Notes: generated by a model from the letters alone, not told the origin. 64,000 nt of DNA from Yersinia mollaretii ATCC 43969 (GCF_013282725.1 NZ_CP054043.1:3162001-3226000), one strand, 5' to 3'. Positions 24,047 to 33,873 are shown, numbered from the stretch's first letter. Made by a program: numbers and translations.

Positions 24047-24102
24047 TTTTTAAAATCCCTCGGCTTATGGCTGTGCGGGTTCAAGTCCCGCCCCGGGCAC
24101 CA
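24047..24102 (+). other. tRNA-Leu 3' fragment, prophage/island attachment site
   Basis: From the anticodon region (TTTAAAATCCCTCGGC) through variable arm, T-arm (GCGGGTTCAAGTCCCGC) to GGGCACCA, matching the 3' part of tRNA-Leu(UAA) leuZ. No 5' half precedes it, so it is a duplicated att repeat; the intact tRNA should be at the other prophage end, outside the window. A tRNA terminator follows at 24147. Confidence 0.85.
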
Positions 24103-24146
24103 TGGAAAATATTCTAAGTAAAACAAAGTAGTATGAGTATGTCGTT

Positions 24147-24169
24147 AACCGCCGAGAGGCGGTTTTTTT
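24147..24169 (+). terminator. Rho-independent terminator after tRNA-Leu fragment
   Basis: AACCGCC-GAGA-GGCGGTT hairpin followed by TTTTT. Probably the original terminator of the tRNA operon, now downstream of the tRNA fragment. Confidence 0.9.
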
Positions 24170-24904
24170 GTTTTTGGTGATCAGCCAAAATTGAGAAGTG
24201 GCGCCAAAATGGCGGCATTGTGTCTACGGTACTTTTCACACCCTCAAAGCAGTAAGCACGATAATGTTGTTGTATCAATGCCATCATAGTTATTTACGAT
24301 GCCGCGCAAATTTGGCGCGGTGTTTAACGGTAAAATTTATATTGGCCTTATTGACACAGATCCGACTATTTCCTCGAATCAGATTCAAGTTTTTTAGAGA
24401 ATGAGGATGGTAGCTGAGTTCTGGTCGCTCAACCTCTAATTATCAATACGGGTGGATAACCTTCGTCACAGCAAAACAATTTAATGCGCGAATATTGGCC
24501 TGCGTTGCATTCATGGCATTCTGGTTGATGCGCGTTGTGGCCATACGAACGAAACAGATGCAACCACATCAGGTAAGGTTTAGATTCAAGGGCTGTGTTT
24601 GGTCTCAATGGCTGTAATTGGGGGGGAGATGTGAACCAGCCTCGAACATAGAAATGGCAGGTACAGATTGCAGAAACTGTAACATAGGCCTGCAGCTTGC
24701 AACTGCTGCCAACATTTCTGGAAAAGCTTGCGATTTCTCAGGTTGTGCAGGCATTCGCTGACGTTAATGTCAGCATCCAAAAAGAAAAAGAATCCAATCA
24801 TTAGGATTAAGTTATTCTGCAGAAAAGTCGCATTCAAGGTAGCTCGGTTATGGACATAGCAGTGTAAGTAATATAAAAATCCGGGCTTAACTGCCCAGCT
24901 TATT
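24170..24904. other. Gap with no convincing gene
   Basis: A plus-strand frame around 24438-24595 (…TFVTAKQFNARILAC…) has no start, family or ribosome site and may be a gene scar. A 141-residue minus-strand frame (24586-25011) is Cys-rich, overlaps the DUF1493 gene and looks spurious. Confidence 0.5.
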
Positions 24905-25237
24905 TCAATCGTACAACCAGCGGCCTGCTTTGGCCGATTCGATAAGCATAGCAATGGTGAAATCCGGCACTTGAGGAATATCGCTTTTACTGAAAGGATT
25001 AAGTAAGTCACTCAATGGGGGTTCTGGCGGATAGTATGTTGTGATAGAAAAACTCCCGCGATCGACACTGAATCTAGTAAAAAAATCATCCATAAGTGCC
25101 TGTGCTTCATCATCTTCCAGATGCAGATCTGAATCCAGATCGGTTGCCGGTGTCAGCTCTTTTTTCTTAAAAAGGTAAATCCCATCATGGCTTCTTACCA
25201 GTTCGTAAATTCGCTGCTCAAGAGTGTCACTTACCAT
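24905..25237 (-). CDS. DUF1493 family protein
   Basis: 110 residues; ELTPATDLDSDLHLEDDEAQALMDDFFTRFSVD has the acyl-carrier-like DUF1493 pattern (no clear Ser attachment site checked). The C-terminus is FTIAMLIESAKAGRWLYD. It overlaps the next gene by 7 bases, making a two-gene unit common in enterobacterial islands. Function unknown. Confidence 0.8.
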   Translation of the reverse strand: MVSDTLEQRIYELVRSHDGIYLFKKKELTPATDLDSDLHLEDDEAQALMDDFFTRFSVDRGSFSITTYYPPEPPLSDLLNPFSKSDIPQVPDFTIAMLIESAKAGRWLYD

Positions 25238-25689
25238 ATTTTATCGTTCCCTCTGGCAATACGGTTGTAATCTCTCAGTGTACACCAAGTGATCTCTGAA
25301 ACATTAGCAGCCAGAATTATCCATCCAACAACAGGTATGGCACGGCCAGTAAACGCGCTGATTTTTGCAACCATTTTTATTTTCAATGTTGATGGCGGAT
25401 ATCCACCTATTACGGAGGGTAGGCGCACCCCCGAAGGAAACTTAGCATTCCCAAATACTTTACGGGAGCCACGGGAAGCTAACGAAATCCCCTCAATGGC
25501 ATCTCGTGGTTTTGTACGTGTAGGTAATACGTTGAGTCCAGCCACAATGGACACAATCGCCCCAAAATCCTGCACACCCAACTGATTAGCTGTATTTTCG
25601 CAGAAAACCATAAACAGCAACTGACTTGCCGTTAGGTTTGAACGACCCGCATAAAAATAGGTATTGTTGAGTTCTTCAACCGTATCCAT
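25231..25689 (-). CDS. Putative membrane protein paired with DUF1493
   Basis: 152 residues with one likely membrane segment near residues 115-132 (TGRAIPVVGWIILAANVSEI) and a basic middle. It precedes and overlaps the DUF1493 gene. Similar pairs occur in enterobacterial accessory regions. No domain assigned. Confidence 0.65.
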   Translation of the reverse strand: MDTVEELNNTYFYAGRSNLTASQLLFMVFCENTANQLGVQDFGAIVSIVAGLNVLPTRTKPRDAIEGISLASRGSRKVFGNAKFPSGVRLPSVIGGYPPSTLKIKMVAKISAFTGRAIPVVGWIILAANVSEITWCTLRDYNRIARGNDKIW

Positions 25690-25926
25690 AATTTTTATTT
25701 GTTATTGCCACATTAATTCCTGTTCAGAATATTATATTTGGATGATTACTCCAAACAATTAGAGTGAGCAAAACTCTGAAAATAGTAGGTGAAAGGAGTT
25801 GGGTTTAAATTCCCAGCCTATTCATATGAACCTTAGGAAGATGTCGTTAAAGTAAGGCGTCACTCATGGTTAAGGTGGCACTATTACGGATGAGTACCAC
25901 TCTTATTATCGACAAGCGAGAGTATG

Positions 25927-26532
25927 TCACATACCCAGTGCTGTTCTTTTGTGTTCTACTTCAGGAGTCGGTTTTACACCCATAGATCGACGAAACTCGG
26001 CAAGAGACATACAGGCAGATATCTCCCCATCCTTATTGACGCAAGCAACCTGCGCATAGTCCATTACCCCTAGACCTCCTGAACCACCGGGGTTACCACC
26101 TTTTTTAAAAGTGATATATGATTCGACATAAAGTCTGAAAGCTCTCAGCTTCTTGCCATTCTGAATAACTTCATCGAGCAAAATCCCTTTTTTTTCGGAA
26201 AAATAGGTTTGCGCCCAGAGATCAAACTTTCCCGGACCAAGAAGACCACCGTATATCAGAACGTGGTGACCATCAAATGGGGACAATGCTTCTTTAGCTT
26301 GTTCATAATTTATAAATTTTACTTTTTCATCCGCCAAGTCATCTTTACTTCTCTTGAATTCAATTAATATCCACTTATTATCTTGTGTAAATATATTGTC
26401 ACCGGCTCTCTCGTGTTTGCCATCTAATGGGGCTATAGCAGCAGTTTTACTTAAATATTTAACCACGAAATAATATTCAACGGTTTTTTCCCACCATATC
26501 ATGGTATTCGACGTATTATCTTGCCCGGACAT
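25927..26532 (-). CDS. Hypothetical protein, possible PD-(D/E)XK-like domain
   Basis: 201 residues from the Met at 26532, which has a GGGAG ribosome site; four extra residues precede it in the longer frame. The part GDNIFTQDNKWILIEFKRSKDDL has a D…ExK spacing seen in restriction-fold nucleases. The C-terminus (NPGGSGGLGVMDYAQVACV) is Gly-rich then conserved-looking. Lone gene in the orphan region. May be a nuclease-fold defence or toxin protein; uncertain. Confidence 0.6.
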   Translation of the reverse strand: MSGQDNTSNTMIWWEKTVEYYFVVKYLSKTAAIAPLDGKHERAGDNIFTQDNKWILIEFKRSKDDLADEKVKFINYEQAKEALSPFDGHHVLIYGGLLGPGKFDLWAQTYFSEKKGILLDEVIQNGKKLRAFRLYVESYITFKKGGNPGGSGGLGVMDYAQVACVNKDGEISACMSLAEFRRSMGVKPTPEVEHKRTALGM

Positions 26533-26918
26533 TACAGCTCCCATTGCAGCTATCTAGATGATAAATATCACTATACATCTATTTTATCTCTGTGCCAAAA
26601 TTGATTTACGTACTTGCTGAAATTGATTGCCGATGTTGCGCTTCAGTATACCAACTGGCACTTTCAGTGCCACTGTATGCTCTTTTAAGTAAAGAGATAC
26701 ATTCATTAACTAGCATTCCATTGATTGTTAATAATAGCGTGCTCTGCGTTATAATTATGGGTTTTAATGCTGAAAGGGAGTTATTGCGATTGGCTTTATT
26801 GCTTTTAAGCAAACATATCCAATAAAAATGATTCATGTCGTTGTGTGCCTGATTGCTTTTTCCCCTCAGGCGATGATGATATTTTGGTCGTTCCCATCCA
26901 GCCAAGAAAGGAATTAAA

Positions 26919-27206
26919 ATGAACAGAGAGAAAGACTCCTCCCGGCAAGAGCTACACTACGTGACTGCTGATTTAAATTACAACCTCGAATGTTTTGGTG
27001 ATCATCTTGCTGTTGAGTACTCACTTCCAAGTGGTATTGATGGATTTGATGCCATCTATCTATATATGTGCCGGAAATATAGATGGACAATCCAACAGTG
27101 CAGGGCTATGGAGATGTCAGATATTCGGCTTGTGCTTGCAACAGAGATGAGAGATTGGACACTGCCAAAAGAGACTGTTGATGGCAATCCAGACCTTGAT
27201 AGCTAA
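26919..27206 (+). CDS. Hypothetical protein
   Basis: 95 residues, preceded by an AGGAA ribosome site. Acidic/aromatic, with YLYMCRKYRWTIQQCRAMEMSDIRLVLATEMRDW; reminiscent of short phage or island proteins but no family recognised. Followed by a GC-rich hairpin. Confidence 0.55.
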   Translation: MNREKDSSRQELHYVTADLNYNLECFGDHLAVEYSLPSGIDGFDAIYLYMCRKYRWTIQQCRAMEMSDIRLVLATEMRDWTLPKETVDGNPDLDS

Positions 27207-27280
27207 ATGATTCGAATTCATGCAGGTTGTCCGTACCATCGATAGCGCTAAGATCAAAGAATTGTGCAGATCTTCATGAT

Positions 27281-27299
27281 GAGGCCTTTCGAAGGCCTC
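27281..27299. repeat. Perfect inverted repeat
   Basis: GAGGCCTT-TCG-AAGGCCTC, an 8-bp stem after the 26919 gene; no T-run, so a weak or Rho-assisted terminator at best. Confidence 0.5.
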
Positions 27300-27430
27300 C
27301 CGGCTGGCGCGCCTAGATAATGGTGAGTCCGAGTCTGGTTGTAGAACACTTTATCATCGAAGATATCCGCTCGACCAGAACCCCGAACATATCCAATTAT
27401 TCAGTCTTCTCGCCCCAAGACTGCAGGCAA

Positions 27431-27455
27431 TAAAAAGCCCTCAATAGTGAGGGCT
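27431..27455 (-). terminator. Rho-independent terminator of the 27461 gene
   Basis: On the minus strand AGCCCTCA-CTAT-TGAGGGCT followed by TTTTTA, just after the stop of the 86-residue gene. Confidence 0.88.
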
Positions 27456-27460
27456 AAATA

Positions 27461-27721
27461 TTATCGGTTGGCTTTATCATCCGCCTCATCGATCAGGCCA
27501 TTGGCTATTTTATTGGCATCAAGATAGCGCGCAGTGCCTAAGATTTCGTTGAGTGTCCCTCGGACACTAGCCAGAAATTGATCGTTATCGGACTCATTAG
27601 CGCATTCAACCATTAATGCGATAAGCAAAGCTTCATGGGCGATCAAGTGATCTTCACCAGGTAAGTTTGCATCGGGTTCACCTTGTTGAGCGCGAACAGA
27701 TGTTTGATTAAGTGATGACAT
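27461..27721 (-). CDS. Hypothetical protein
   Basis: 86 residues, acidic and helical (HLIAHEALLIALMVECANESDNDQFLASVRGTLNEIL). Own terminator directly downstream and AGGAGT-type ribosome site upstream (…AAGGAGTTTTATG). No domain recognised; resembles a small stand-alone cytosolic protein of Yersinia. Confidence 0.65.
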   Translation of the reverse strand: MSSLNQTSVRAQQGEPDANLPGEDHLIAHEALLIALMVECANESDNDQFLASVRGTLNEILGTARYLDANKIANGLIDEADDKANR

Positions 27722-27895
27722 AAAACTCCTTATTTAATAATTGAATAACCACCTACCCACTATAGCGGGGTTTCTGTTTATTGCTATGACAGATGAATTA
27801 ACTGTCATAGCAGGCATAACAGATAATGTGGCGGTTAGGCTTAATCCCTTAATTTATCGGTATTATTTCAGCAGTGTATCCTCTGAAGGCTTATC

Positions 27896-29455
27896 TCACT
27901 TGACTGGCCGATAGATTCGTACCGCAGCGGTTAGACGCAGAGTGCGATGGGCCAGCTCTTCCGCTGCGCCCGCATATTGTTCAACCATGGCTGCATTCTG
28001 ATGTGTCATTTGATCCAACTGGCCAATTGATTGGCTAATTTGGCCCAGTGCTTGCGTCTGTTCATGTGTCGAGGTACTGATTTCACTGATTAAGGTCGAG
28101 ACCTGACCCGCCTGTTTGACGATATTATCCATGGTAGCACCCGCATTTTGCACCAATGCACTGCCGTCGCGAACCCGCTCCACACTGGTTTCAATTAAGT
28201 GCTTAATCTCTTTAGCCGCCGTTGATGAGCGCTGTGCCAAATGCCGAACCTCACTGGCCACCACGGCAAATCCCCGGCCTTGCTCACCTGCCCGGGCGGC
28301 TTCAACTGCTGCATTAAGCGCCAGGATATTGGTCTGGAAGGCGATGCCTTCAATGACACTGATGATATCGACAATACGATGGCTGGAGTCATTAATCGTA
28401 CCCATGGTCTCAATCACCTGATGCATTAACTCGCTGCCTTGCTCAGCCGCATGACTACTCATCGCCGCCAATGAGGTTGTTTCATTCGCGCTATTGGCAC
28501 TGTTCTGTACCGTTGCCACTAATTGTTCAGTCGCGCTGACGATATGCTGCAAGTTGGCTGTTGCTTGTTCAGTACGGACTTTTAACTCCCGATTCCCTGC
28601 GGCAATTTCACTGCTGGCTGTATTAATGCCATCCACCTGACCACTCACATCATCAGTCAATGAGCGGAGATTTAGTCCCAATTGATTCACGCTACGCATC
28701 AAGTAGCCAATCTCATCAACACGGTTTAACTGTACATAGTCACCCGCTTGCCCGGAAGAGACATCCTGTGCTTGCTGTAAAATCGCCGCGATCGGGCGGG
28801 CAACTTGGCGCTCCAGCCAAAATGAGGTGATGATGCTACTGGCAAGGGTCACTGCACCCAGCGTCAACAGAGGTAAACCAGTTATGCCCATCACACCGGC
28901 AGCGGCGGTGGGCAGCAGGGAGGCACCCAGCAGTGCGCCGCGTAAACGCCAGCGTAATGGCAGCGTTTGAAACAGTGACATCCATGAGAGCCAACCGGTG
29001 CGCACAATCAATCCGCGGTACAGCCCGATACGCCGCTGTTTTGCCTTGCCGGAGTTGAAATCAGCATACAAGGTTTCGGCCAGCTTAATCTCTTCACGGG
29101 TCGGTGCGATGCGAACTGAAATATAACCCGTCAAGCGGCCATTATGGCGCAAGGGGGTGGCATTGGCGCGCACCCAATAATAGTCGCCATTCTGACGGCG
29201 GTTCTTCACCAGTGATGACCAGGAAAGTCCCGCATTGAGGGTCTGCCACATATCTGCAAAGGCGGCGGGTGGCATGTCTGGGTGGCGCACAATATTGTGC
29301 GGCTGGCCGAGTAAGTCTTGATACTCAAAGCCACTGGCACGAACAAATGCGGCATTAGCATAGGCGATATTGCCGTGCGTATCGGTGGTGGATTGCAAGG
29401 TGGTATCGCGATCAATGGGATACTCCTGCCGACTGACAGGTTTGTTCACTCTCAT
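27896..29455 (-). CDS. aer: Aer-type energy/redox taxis receptor
   Basis: 519 residues, the Aer size. A PAS domain (about 20-115) with [16 protein letters not shown] and [13 protein letters not shown] binds FAD in this family. A membrane anchor of two hydrophobic stretches (about 165-215) is followed by HAMP and the MCP signalling hairpin with the conserved tip ([20 protein letters not shown]). It has no periplasmic sensor loop. It senses redox and drives CheA. Monocistronic; the methylation region looks ordinary. Confidence 0.92.
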   Translation of the reverse strand: MRVNKPVSRQEYPIDRDTTLQSTTDTHGNIAYANAAFVRASGFEYQDLLGQPHNIVRHPDMPPAAFADMWQTLNAGLSWSSLVKNRRQNGDYYWVRANATPLRHNGRLTGYISVRIAPTREEIKLAETLYADFNSGKAKQRRIGLYRGLIVRTGWLSWMSLFQTLPLRWRLRGALLGASLLPTAAAGVMGITGLPLLTLGAVTLASSIITSFWLERQVARPIAAILQQAQDVSSGQAGDYVQLNRVDEIGYLMRSVNQLGLNLRSLTDDVSGQVDGINTASSEIAAGNRELKVRTEQATANLQHIVSATEQLVATVQNSANSANETTSLAAMSSHAAEQGSELMHQVIETMGTINDSSHRIVDIISVIEGIAFQTNILALNAAVEAARAGEQGRGFAVVASEVRHLAQRSSTAAKEIKHLIETSVERVRDGSALVQNAGATMDNIVKQAGQVSTLISEISTSTHEQTQALGQISQSIGQLDQMTHQNAAMVEQYAGAAEELAHRTLRLTAAVRIYRPVK

Positions 29456-30194
29456 AATAACCTCAGTAAATTGGGGGGAGTTCCCGAATAACAGGTGAAG
29501 ACAATAATTGCTTACGGTAATCGGCCTCGTTAGATAAAACTTTATACCTTTATTAATTAAATTATTAATGGCCTGAGTGAGTGCTTGTTATTAGTGCAAT
29601 TGCACTTATTTGGGGCGATTTTATTTTTATAAAATGATTAGTTTAGCTAAATAAATGACCTATTTTTAACTATTGATTATTATTTTTAAATAATATTGCT
29701 TCGATTAAATTCCATTAAAAACATGTAGATGAGCAAGGTTTTGTTGTTGTTGTGGTTAATGCCTGATTGGTGAGGGATTTAAATGGGTGTTCGATTACGG
29801 TGCTATTTAGCGATAATTTAGAGGTTATAGGTGTAATTTTTAAGTAAAAGTTACGTGAAATGATGTTTTAAGACGGTTAGTTTACAATGTTTGTTAATTA
29901 TGACTTTCATAATAACTATTTGTTACAGTTGATATCAATCTGCGCAATATTATCCAGAATTACCTTGCTATCCATCCTATGGGGAAGGCAGGTGCGTGAG
30001 CCTGATAACATTTTATTATATTTAATAGCTAAATAATCACATCCAGATATGGGTATCGTTTATTAATTCCTCTATTGTTGATCCTTCAGTTACTTACCTG
30101 CCCGTGCCGTTTGCCGTCCATTAACTCGTGGTTAAATCAGGGGCTGCATCAGGGTGTGCCAGTTTGGCATTGTCATCGATATCAAGGATAAAAA
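29456..30194. other. Long AT-rich intergenic region between aer and metY
   Basis: 739 bases with no supportable gene. It must contain divergent promoters for aer and metY. No clear MetJ box array (AGACGTCT repeats) or riboswitch was recognised. Confidence 0.5.
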
Positions 30195-31469
30195 ATGAAA
30201 TTAGAAACATTATCTATTCATGCAGGCTATTCACCGGACCCCACCACTAAAGCTGTCGCCGTCCCTATTTATCAGACTTCTTCTTTCGCCTTTGATAATA
30301 CCCAGCACGGTGCGGATTTATTCGATTTAAAAGTTGCGGGCAATATTTACTCGAGAATTATGAACCCGACCAATGATGTGCTAGAGCAGCGGGTGGCCGC
30401 GCTAGAAGGGGGGATCGCCGCACTGGCAGTGGCGTCGGGTATGGCGGCGATCACTTATGCCATCCAGACCATTGCTGAAGTGGGCGATAATATTGTGTCG
30501 GTGGCTAAATTATATGGCGGAACCTACAACCTGTTGGCGCACACCTTGCCACGTTATGGGATCGAAACCCGTTTTGCTGATCATGATGATATTGGCGCAT
30601 TGGAGGCACTAATTGATGACCGGACAAAAGCGGTTTTTTGTGAATCAATTGGCAACCCAGCGGGCAATATTGTCGATTTGAAAAAATTGGCAGATGTCGC
30701 TCATCGTCATGGCGTGCCACTGATTGTGGATAATACCGTTGCGACACCTATCCTTTGTCGGCCATTTGAACATGGTGCCGACATTGTGGTGCATTCATTG
30801 ACCAAATATATTGGCGGCCATGGTTCCAGCATTGGCGGTATTGTGGTGGATTCCGGTAAATTCCCTTGGGCGCATTATCCAGAGCGCTTTGCACAATTGA
30901 ATACGCCAGACCCGTCCTATCACGGCGTCACCTATACCGAGCAATTTGGCTCGGCGGCCTACATTGGTCGCTGCCGAGTGGTGCCGCTGCGAAATACTGG
31001 CGCGGCATTGTCGCCGTTCAATGCATTTTTGATTTTACAGGGCCTTGAAACATTGGCTCTGCGTATGGAACGTCACACCGAAAATGCGCTGAAAGTCGCA
31101 CATTATTTGCAAAACCATCCACAAGTTAGCTGGGTCAAATATGCGGGGCTACCTGACCACCCCGAGCATGAGCTAGCTCAGCGCTATTTCGGTGGCAAAC
31201 CCGCGTCGATATTGTCATTCGGTATTCATGGGGGGCAGGAAGCGGGGGGGCGGTTTATTGACGCACTGAATTTAATCGTGCGACTGGTGAATATCGGTGA
31301 TGCCAAATCACTGGCTTGCCATCCAGCCTCAACCACCCACCGACAGCTCAATGATGAGGAGTTGGTCAAAGCGGGGGTACCACGGGATATGGTGAGGTTA
31401 TCGATCGGGATTGAGCATATTGATGACATTATCGATGATCTGACTCAGGCACTGGCTAAAGCGCAATAA
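30195..31469 (+). CDS. metY: O-acetylhomoserine sulfhydrylase / aminocarboxypropyltransferase
   Basis: 424 residues, Cys/Met-metabolism PLP family. Opens [30 protein letters not shown]; the PLP lysine is about residue 204 in [11 protein letters not shown]. MetY-type enzymes make homocysteine from O-acetylhomoserine and sulfide. Enteric bacteria usually use MetB/MetC, so a MetY gives a direct sulfhydrylation route. Single gene; AGGAT-type ribosome site at the start. Confidence 0.9.
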   Translation: MKLETLSIHAGYSPDPTTKAVAVPIYQTSSFAFDNTQHGADLFDLKVAGNIYSRIMNPTNDVLEQRVAALEGGIAALAVASGMAAITYAIQTIAEVGDNIVSVAKLYGGTYNLLAHTLPRYGIETRFADHDDIGALEALIDDRTKAVFCESIGNPAGNIVDLKKLADVAHRHGVPLIVDNTVATPILCRPFEHGADIVVHSLTKYIGGHGSSIGGIVVDSGKFPWAHYPERFAQLNTPDPSYHGVTYTEQFGSAAYIGRCRVVPLRNTGAALSPFNAFLILQGLETLALRMERHTENALKVAHYLQNHPQVSWVKYAGLPDHPEHELAQRYFGGKPASILSFGIHGGQEAGGRFIDALNLIVRLVNIGDAKSLACHPASTTHRQLNDEELVKAGVPRDMVRLSIGIEHIDDIIDDLTQALAKAQ

Positions 31470-31490
31470 ACCATCAGATCAATAGTCGAT

Positions 31491-31520
31491 AAAAAAGCCG
31501 GTAGCCCGAAGGTTACCGGC
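31491..31520 (-). terminator. Terminator of qorB
   Basis: On the minus strand GCCGGTA…TACCGGC hairpin followed by TTTTTT, between the convergent metY and qorB genes. Confidence 0.88.
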
Positions 31521-31539
31521 CATCGCATCACGAAGCGCC

Positions 31540-32397
31540 TTACAGTGCAGCCAGTGTTGCGGCAATCACTTTTGCGTAAGGGGTTGTCGGGCGGCCAATA
31601 AGTTTACTCAATGTATGACTGTCATCAAATAACCCACCTTTGGCAGCACCAGCATCAGAATCGGCCAAAAGGGTGGCGAAACCTTCGGGCAGCCCTGCAC
31701 CAATCAGCGCTTGACGGAAATCCGCTTCAGATAAATCTTGGTACACCACGGCCTTACCTGACTGGCGGGCAATTTCAGCCGAGAATTCAGCCAGCGTATA
31801 GCTATCATCTCCCGCTAACTCATAAACTTTACCGGCCTGATTCTCTTGGGTCAGCACCACGGCGGCGGCTTCCGCATAATCTTGGCGTGCGGCTGAAGCG
31901 ATACGACCCTCGCCGACTGATCCGATAAATACGCCGTGGGCCAGTGCAGGTGCAATGCTGGCGGCGTAGTTTTCGGTGTACCAGCCGTTGCGCAATAACA
32001 CCACTGGCAGGCCGGACTCACGTAATAAGGCTTCAGTTGCGCGGTGTTCTTCACCCAATCCCAATGAGGATTTATCGGCATGTAGCAAGCTGGTGTAGGC
32101 CAAGAGTTTGACCCCCGCACGTTTAGCCGCCTCAATCACGGCGGTATGCTGGGCCACACGTTGACCTACTTCACTGGATGAGATTAACAGCAACTTATCG
32201 ACACCCTGGAATGCGCTATCTAAGGTGGCGGGTTGGCTATAGTCTGCTTTACGGACTTGAATCCCTAAGGCTGCCAGATCGCTGGCTTTTTCAGGGCTGC
32301 GAACTGCGGCGATGATTTCACTGGCGGGCACTTTCTTAAGTAATGCGTTGATAACAAGACGGCCCAATTGGCCTGTGGCACCGGTGACTGCGATCAT
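31540..32397 (-). CDS. qorB: NAD(P)H:quinone oxidoreductase QorB-like (NmrA family)
   Basis: 285 residues from the Met at 32397, which starts the Rossmann motif MIAVTGATGQLGRLV; the 25 residues upstream in the longer frame overlap the intergenic region. NmrA-like SDR as in E. coli QorB (YtfG). Divergent from an HxlR regulator (YtfH), the E. coli arrangement, so likely controlled by it in response to electrophile or quinone stress. Confidence 0.9.
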   Translation of the reverse strand: MIAVTGATGQLGRLVINALLKKVPASEIIAAVRSPEKASDLAALGIQVRKADYSQPATLDSAFQGVDKLLLISSSEVGQRVAQHTAVIEAAKRAGVKLLAYTSLLHADKSSLGLGEEHRATEALLRESGLPVVLLRNGWYTENYAASIAPALAHGVFIGSVGEGRIASAARQDYAEAAAVVLTQENQAGKVYELAGDDSYTLAEFSAEIARQSGKAVVYQDLSEADFRQALIGAGLPEGFATLLADSDAGAAKGGLFDDSHTLSKLIGRPTTPYAKVIAATLAAL

Positions 32398-32539
32398 AAT
32401 AAGGCTCCAGATTGATGTGATAGAAAAGGTGGCGACCTTTTTTGTCAGAAATAAAAAGCTAGCACTCGTCAAAAAATCGCCCTTGAGATCATCATATGCA
32501 ATATACTAACTTTACGTAAGTACGTACCAAAAGGTTAGT

Positions 32540-33028
32540 ATGAAAGTTATTGAGTCGCAAAAAATATTGAGGTCGGAAAAAATAGTGGAATCGCAAAAAA
32601 TAGTGGAGTCGCAAAATTTGAACAGCACTATTTCATTTCCGGAACAAGTCCGGCGTGGTGAGTTGCTCAATGCAGATTGCCCTTCCAGAGAGGTACTCAA
32701 ACGAGTGACTAGCCGCTGGGGGGTATTGGTATTGATTGCGTTAAGCAACGAAACCCTGCGGTTTAGTGCACTAAGACGCAAGATGGGGGGGGTCAGCGAG
32801 AAAATGCTGGCGCAAACGCTGCAACACCTTGAAGAAGATGGCTTTGTTGATCGCATCGCTTATCCGGTCGTCCCACCTCATGTGGAATATAAATTGACGC
32901 CGTTGGGAAGGGAGATTCAGGAGCAGGTGGAAGGGTTAACCGTTTGGCTTGAGGCCAACCTGTATCGCATCATGGAACAGAGGCAACGGCGGTCAGAATC
33001 ATCACCAACCGCTGCCGATGCTCAGTAG
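32540..33028 (+). CDS. ytfH: HxlR-family regulator YtfH
   Basis: 162 residues. A winged helix HxlR domain (about 45-140) with CPSREVLKRVTSRWGVLVLIALS and VSEKMLAQTLQHLEEDGFVDR. The N-terminal ~25 residues are an unusual low-complexity repeat (SQKI…SEKIVESQKIVESQ) coded by an 18-base tandem repeat. The true start could be downstream of it. Divergent from qorB. Confidence 0.88.
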   Translation: MKVIESQKILRSEKIVESQKIVESQNLNSTISFPEQVRRGELLNADCPSREVLKRVTSRWGVLVLIALSNETLRFSALRRKMGGVSEKMLAQTLQHLEEDGFVDRIAYPVVPPHVEYKLTPLGREIQEQVEGLTVWLEANLYRIMEQRQRRSESSPTAADAQ

Positions 33029-33204
33029 CAACAGGGTGTGGCATCCATAGCATGGTCAATTTTTAATCGTTATTCTAAGTCGATTTTGTGATAGCTAAAT
33101 TCTGCATATTGAAAGCAATAATACTTAGTTCATTTGTTGTGCGATTCAGCGTCTACTCTTAAATAAGCAGTTACGCCCATTTGACAGAGAGCGCAGAGGT
33201 GATA

Positions 33205-33363
33205 ATGACTAAGTTATTCGCATGGTTTATCGCACTTCCCCTGTGGCAATCAGCGCGTGCGGAAGAGAGCGAAACCCCGTTAGCACAGGCCGACGGTGCA
33301 CACTTACTTGAGACGATTAATGCCATTGGTGGCTTATATGGTATTGAGTTTATTCACCATTAA
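33205..33363 (+). CDS. Small exported hypothetical protein
   Basis: 52 residues from the ATG at 33205 with a GAGGTGA ribosome site. Signal-peptide-like start (MTKLFAWFIALPLWQSARA) then a short acidic mature part. No family recognised; small size keeps this tentative. Confidence 0.45.
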   Translation: MTKLFAWFIALPLWQSARAEESETPLAQADGAHLLETINAIGGLYGIEFIHH

Positions 33364-33412
33364 CACTATTTTTCATCACGTCATGCCGCTAAGTAAAACA
33401 CATCGGGAATGA

Positions 33413-33799
33413 TTACAGTGGGCAACTTAAATCGCCTTCAGGGCAATTGAGAAACGATTTTAGTTGTGTGGTGCGTTCTTCGGTTTTCTGGGTCAGGCAA
33501 GCAGAGATAATCATGGGGTGTACCGAACCGCCCTCAGTGGCTGACGATTGAAAGGTACAATCTGCGTCACGGTATTTTATCCACGTCAGTTGAGCACTCT
33601 TCAATAATGGTCTTTGAGCTACGGATGTTTTGACGAGCACTTGCTTATAGATGCGATTGAGTTCGGTATCTGCGCTCTTATAGTCTGAATTTGCGCACTG
33701 GTTCATCTCCATTTGTGTCACGGCGTTATGACAGTCGAGAGCCAACACTTGGCTGATGGGTAATACCAACAAAGATATCAACATGATTTTTTTTAGCAT
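33413..33799 (-). CDS. LprI-like lysozyme-inhibitor family protein (DUF1311)
   Basis: 128 residues: signal peptide (MLKKIMLISLLVLPISQVLA) then DCHNAVTQMEMNQCANSDYKSADTELNRIYKQVL, the DUF1311/LprI motif with paired Cys. A periplasmic protein; some relatives bind lysozyme. Upstream on the same strand is the HdeB-like gene. Confidence 0.88.
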   Translation of the reverse strand: MLKKIMLISLLVLPISQVLALDCHNAVTQMEMNQCANSDYKSADTELNRIYKQVLVKTSVAQRPLLKSAQLTWIKYRDADCTFQSSATEGGSVHPMIISACLTQKTEERTTQLKSFLNCPEGDLSCPL

Positions 33800-33873
33800 G
33801 GTTATTCCCCAAAGTCATCGTCGCCAATAAATAATGATAGCCCCACTTACCCAGTGTGGGGCCAGAGATTATA

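Larger units (their letters stand above)
1..24102. mobile_element. Defective P2/186-type prophage, probable tailocin locus (left end outside window)
   Basis: Gene order matches P2/186 prophages from the 186-type switch (CI at 18916) through lysis and tail genes to gpU at the left edge. The right boundary is a tRNA-Leu 3' fragment. Head genes Q, P, O, most of N, the cos region, most of A and most of int are absent, so no infectious phage can be made from this copy. All tail, baseplate, fibre and lysis frames in the window are intact. D and ogr, expected further left, are not seen. Reading it as a tailocin is inference. Confidence 0.85.

Noticed and set aside
24586..25011. 141-residue minus-strand frame
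   Set aside because: Overlaps the well-supported DUF1493 gene in another frame, Cys/Phe-rich, no ribosome site.
26592..26905. Opposing small frames and a TGGCACT-TTC-AGTGCCA hairpin
   Set aside because: No family or ribosome signals; the hairpin lacks a T-run.
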